NCBI GenBank assembly: GCA_958415625.1 | Contig: CATYZI010000017.1 | Coordinates: forward strand, 1-43,380 | DNA length: 43,380 nt | Direction: 5' to 3' | Origin: an uncultured Collinsella sp. | GTDB taxonomy: Bacteria; Actinomycetota; Coriobacteriia; Coriobacteriales; Coriobacteriaceae | In this document: positions 40,469 to 43,380 of the stretch, in pieces | Numbering within the stretch: position 1 is the first letter of the stretch | Layout: each line of letters begins with the position of its first letter | Made by a program: the position numbers and the translations under genes | Notes under the pieces: model-generated | Database searches by the model: none | What the model saw: only the letters and a program-made list of their open reading frames with translations | Told to the model about the DNA's origin: nothing

Positions 40469-43204
40469 GTGGCAGACGATATCAACAATAACGAGGGTAT
40501 GGACGAGGCCGGCGATGCCGGCATGCCCGACGATCTGAAGCGCCTGCTTGCCCGTGCTGAGCAGGGCGAGGACGGCGATCCTGACGCCTATAACCCCGAT
40601 GCCGATGATGACGAGGAAGAGGACGACGACGGTGAGCTCGAGGAGAGCTTTGGCGAAGTCGATCGTGGCGCCTCGGCCGGCGAGGATATAAACGGCGGCC
40701 AGCTCCAGATTTCGGAGTTTGGCCGCGAGATGAAGCAGTCATTTATCGAGTATTCGATGTCGGTCATCACGGCGCGCGCCCTGCCGGACGTGCGCGACGG
40801 CTTAAAGCCGGTGCACCGCCGCATCCTGTACGCGATGAACGAGAGCGGCATCTACCCCAACCGTCCGCACAAGAAGTCCGCTTGGACGGTCGGCGAAGTT
40901 ATCGGTAAGTACCATCCGCACGGTGACTCCGCGGTCTACGAGGCAATGGTTCGCCTGGCGCAGTGGTTCTCCATGCGCACGCCGCTCATCGACGGCCACG
41001 GCAACTTCGGCAACATCGACGGCGACGGCGCCGCTGCCATGCGTTACACCGAGAGCCGCCTGGCAAAGCCCGCCATGGAGCTGCTGCGTGACCTGCAGAA
41101 GGATACCGTCGACTGGCAGCCCAACTACGACGAATCGCTCGCCGAGCCTCAGGCGCTGCCCGCGCGCTTCCCCAATCTGCTGGTCAACGGCAGCCAGGGT
41201 ATCGCCGTCGGCATGGCCACCAACATCGCCCCGCACAACCTCACCGAGGCGATTGAGGCCACCTGCTACCTGATCGATAATCCCGACGCCACTGTCGACG
41301 AGCTCATGCAGATCATGCCCGGTCCGGACTTCCCCACCGGCGCTATCATCATGGGCAGCGCCGGCATTAAGCAGAGCTACGAGACCGGCCGCGGCTCCAT
41401 TACCGTGCGCGCCAAGGCCCACGTGGAATCCACCAAGACCGGCCGCAACCGCCTGGTCTTTACCGAGATTCCCTACATGGTCAACAAGGGCACCCTGCAG
41501 GAGAAGATCGCCCAGCTCGTCAACGACAAGCGCATCGAGGGCATCTCGGACATGCGCGATGAGTCCAACCAGAAGGGCATCCGTCTGGTCATCGAGCTCA
41601 AGAAGGGCGTCATTCCGCAGGTCGTGCTCAACAACCTGTATAAGTACACCTCGCTGCAGACGACCTTCGGCGCCAACAACCTGGCGCTCGTCAACGGCGT
41701 TCCCAAATGCCTGAGCCTGCGCGAGATGCTGCAGCACTACATCGACCACCAGGTCGACGTCGTCACTCGCCGCACCCGCTTCGACCTTAAGAAGGCCCAG
41801 GCCCGCGCGCATATCCTTGAGGGCTACTTGATGGCTCTCGACCATATCGACGAGGTCATCAGCATCATTCGCTCCTCGCAGACCGATTCTGAGGCCAGCA
41901 GCCGCCTGATCGAGCGCTTTGGCTTTACGCCCGAGCAGACCACGGCCATCCTCGAGATGAAGCTGCGCCGCCTGACTGGCCTGGAGCGCGACAAGATTCA
42001 GGAAGAGCTGGACGGCCTGCGCCGCGCCATCGCCTACTACGAGGACCTGCTGGCGCACGAGGAGAAGATCCTGGGCGTCATTAAGGAAGAGATGCGCGAG
42101 ATCTCCAAGAAGTTTGGCGATAAGCGCCGCACCGAGATCAGCCAGGTCGAGAAGGACCTGGACGTCGAGGACCTCATTGCCGACGAGGACATGGTCGTGA
42201 CCATCACCCACACCGGCTATGTCAAGCGCATCCCGGTGGCCGCCTACCGCGCCCAGAAACGCGGCGGCAAGGGCGTGTCGGGCGTCAACCTCAAAGAGGA
42301 CGATGTCATCGACGAGATGTTCATCGCGTCCACGCACGAGTACGTGCTGTTCTTCTCGAGCAAGGGCAAGGTCTATCGCCTGAAGGTGCACGAGCTGCCG
42401 GTGGGTACGCGCCAGGCGCGCGGTACCGCGATCGTCAACCTGCTGCCCTTCGAGGAGGGCGAGAAGATCGCGAGCGTCATCAGCTGCCGCGAGTTCCCTG
42501 CCGACGAGTACCTGATGTTTGCCACCAAGAGCGGCATGGTCAAGAAGACCGTGATGAGCGCATATGACCGCAGCCGTCGCGACGGCCTGATCGCTATCAA
42601 CCTGCGTGACGACGACGCGCTGCTGAACGTGCGCCGCGTGCGCGAGGGCGACAAGATTATCCTGGCCACCACCGCGGGCAAGGCGATCATGTTCTCCGAG
42701 GAGCAGGTGCGCGCCACCGGCCGCGATACCAGCGGCGTTCGCGGTATCGGTATGAAGGACGGCGTGAGCGTTCTGGGCATGGAAGTCACTAACGGCAACG
42801 GCGATCTGTTCGTCATCACCGAGCGCGGCTACGGCAAGCGCACGCCGGTCGCGGACTACCCGGAGCAGAATCGCGGCGGCCAGGGCGTCTACACCATCCA
42901 AATGACCGAGCGTAAGGGTAACCTCGCGGCCATGAAGACGGTGGGCCCGCAGCACGAGCTGTTCATCGTGACGGAGGGCGCGACGGTCATTCGCGTCAAG
43001 ACCGACGAGATCAGCCAGACTGGCCGCGCCACCCAGGGCGTCAAGATGATGACCGTCGACGACAACGACCGCATCTGCGCCGTAGCCCGCATGACGGCCG
43101 CCAAGGAGAAGCCCGAAGGCGCCGAGGCCGCAGCCGACACCGAAGAGGCCCCAGTCGACCTAGGCGACGGCAACGACATGCCAGAAAATCTCCTAGACGA
43201 GTAA
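40469..43204 (+). CDS. gyrA: DNA gyrase subunit A with acidic N-terminal extension
   Basis: This is the cutting and rejoining subunit of gyrase, 911 residues. The first 75 residues are an acidic extension (a run like ADDDEEEDDDGELEE) before the normal start REMKQSFIEYSMSVI. The catalytic Tyr193 is in AAMRYTESRL. In the quinolone region GDSAVYE keeps Ser154 (E. coli Ser83), with Glu158 for Asp87, as is common in Gram-positives, so no known resistance change is seen. The GyrA box is present as QKRGGKG and the beta-pinwheel follows. The GTG start has GAGGAGG upstream. Confidence 0.96.
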   Translation: MADDINNNEGMDEAGDAGMPDDLKRLLARAEQGEDGDPDAYNPDADDDEEEDDDGELEESFGEVDRGASAGEDINGGQLQISEFGREMKQSFIEYSMSVITARALPDVRDGLKPVHRRILYAMNESGIYPNRPHKKSAWTVGEVIGKYHPHGDSAVYEAMVRLAQWFSMRTPLIDGHGNFGNIDGDGAAAMRYTESRLAKPAMELLRDLQKDTVDWQPNYDESLAEPQALPARFPNLLVNGSQGIAVGMATNIAPHNLTEAIEATCYLIDNPDATVDELMQIMPGPDFPTGAIIMGSAGIKQSYETGRGSITVRAKAHVESTKTGRNRLVFTEIPYMVNKGTLQEKIAQLVNDKRIEGISDMRDESNQKGIRLVIELKKGVIPQVVLNNLYKYTSLQTTFGANNLALVNGVPKCLSLREMLQHYIDHQVDVVTRRTRFDLKKAQARAHILEGYLMALDHIDEVISIIRSSQTDSEASSRLIERFGFTPEQTTAILEMKLRRLTGLERDKIQEELDGLRRAIAYYEDLLAHEEKILGVIKEEMREISKKFGDKRRTEISQVEKDLDVEDLIADEDMVVTITHTGYVKRIPVAAYRAQKRGGKGVSGVNLKEDDVIDEMFIASTHEYVLFFSSKGKVYRLKVHELPVGTRQARGTAIVNLLPFEEGEKIASVISCREFPADEYLMFATKSGMVKKTVMSAYDRSRRDGLIAINLRDDDALLNVRRVREGDKIILATTAGKAIMFSEEQVRATGRDTSGVRGIGMKDGVSVLGMEVTNGNGDLFVITERGYGKRTPVADYPEQNRGGQGVYTIQMTERKGNLAAMKTVGPQHELFIVTEGATVIRVKTDEISQTGRATQGVKMMTVDDNDRICAVARMTAAKEKPEGAEAAADTEEAPVDLGDGNDMPENLLDE

Positions 43205-43244
43205 GAGGCCCTAGCTGGTAGAAAATATCAGACCCCATATATCG

Positions 43245-43277
43245 GCGGTCGGTGCACTGCGCGCCGACCGCTTTTTT
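43245..43277 (+). terminator. Terminator of gyrBA
   Basis: GCGGTCGG pairs with CCGACCGC (43264-43271) and six T follow. It lies 40 bases past the gyrA stop. Confidence 0.93.
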
Positions 43278-43349
43278 GACAATCTTGAACCTCACGTCGG
43301 CCCCGGCTGCCCGGCGGCATGCGAAGTCGATCGCGAGTTCCGCACGAGC

Positions 43350-43374
43350 CGGAGAGCACTTAATGTGCTCTCCG
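43350..43374. repeat. Perfect 10-bp inverted repeat near the right edge
   Basis: CGGAGAGCAC-TTAAT-GTGCTCTCCG is a perfect stem with a 5-base loop, and no T-run is visible in the remaining bases. It follows about 70 bp without a gene. It could be a terminator of a gene outside, an operator or part of a structured RNA; the window ends too soon to decide. Confidence 0.5.
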
Positions 43375-43380
43375 TGCGAG

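Noticed and set aside
40802..42955. A 717-codon open frame opposite gyrA
   Set aside because: Same reason as for gyrB: an antisense shadow of a highly expressed gene.

Overview
The window is the replication-origin region of a moderately high-GC Gram-positive chromosome. The gene content and order fit Actinomycetota, class Coriobacteriia, most likely Collinsella or a close relative. This assignment is inference from the rnpA-rpmH / dnaA-dnaN-recF-DUF721-gyrB-gyrA order, an LPATG-anchored adhesin with a thioester head, paired WYL regulators and overall composition; no search was run. Gene direction flips at about 32 kb: most genes to the left are on the minus strand and all genes to the right are on the plus strand, as expected for two replication arms leaving oriC.

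Left part (1-12 kb, mostly minus strand): a tRNA-Lys with tRNA-derived debris and hairpins downstream; an M29 aminopeptidase; purC with a small membrane protein; an OmpR-type two-component system; a Tat lipoprotein overlapping a TSCPD protein; a substrate-binding protein translationally coupled to a membrane diguanylate cyclase; and purB. Between purB and a tRNA-Gly lie three copies of a tRNA-3'-end-bearing repeat.

Middle (12.6-26.6 kb): a 1143-residue sortase-anchored adhesin (thioester domain, about six CnaB/SpaA-like repeats, LPATG); a large membrane protein with an M28-peptidase fold that has lost most metal ligands and carries a roughly 650-residue low-complexity insertion; two overlapping WYL-domain regulators; a DinG-type helicase with a DEDDh exonuclease domain; ddl; and rlmN.

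Origin-proximal left cluster (26.8-31.9 kb, minus strand): a small membrane protein, parB and parA, three perfect parS sites exactly 39 bp apart, rsmG, jag, yidC, yidD, rnpA and rpmH. The par/rsmG part is visibly AT-richer than its neighbours. The segment from the small gene through jag is bracketed by two copies of the 12-bp palindrome TTAGGTACCTAA.

Origin and right cluster (31.9-43.2 kb, plus strand): intergenic DnaA-box clusters lie on both sides of a two-gene unit made of an unnamed GHKL-ATPase/Q-rich/winged-helix protein and dnaA. Then follow dnaN, recF, a DUF721 (DciA-like) gene, gyrB and gyrA. DnaA has an altered DNA-binding signature (GNRNHSTV instead of GGRDHTTV), and the origin contains repeated TTTTCAACA instead of classical TTATCCACA boxes. 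The GHKL protein, the variant DnaA and the variant boxes are the strongest candidates for an undescribed system. The tRNA-associated hairpin cassettes are the second.
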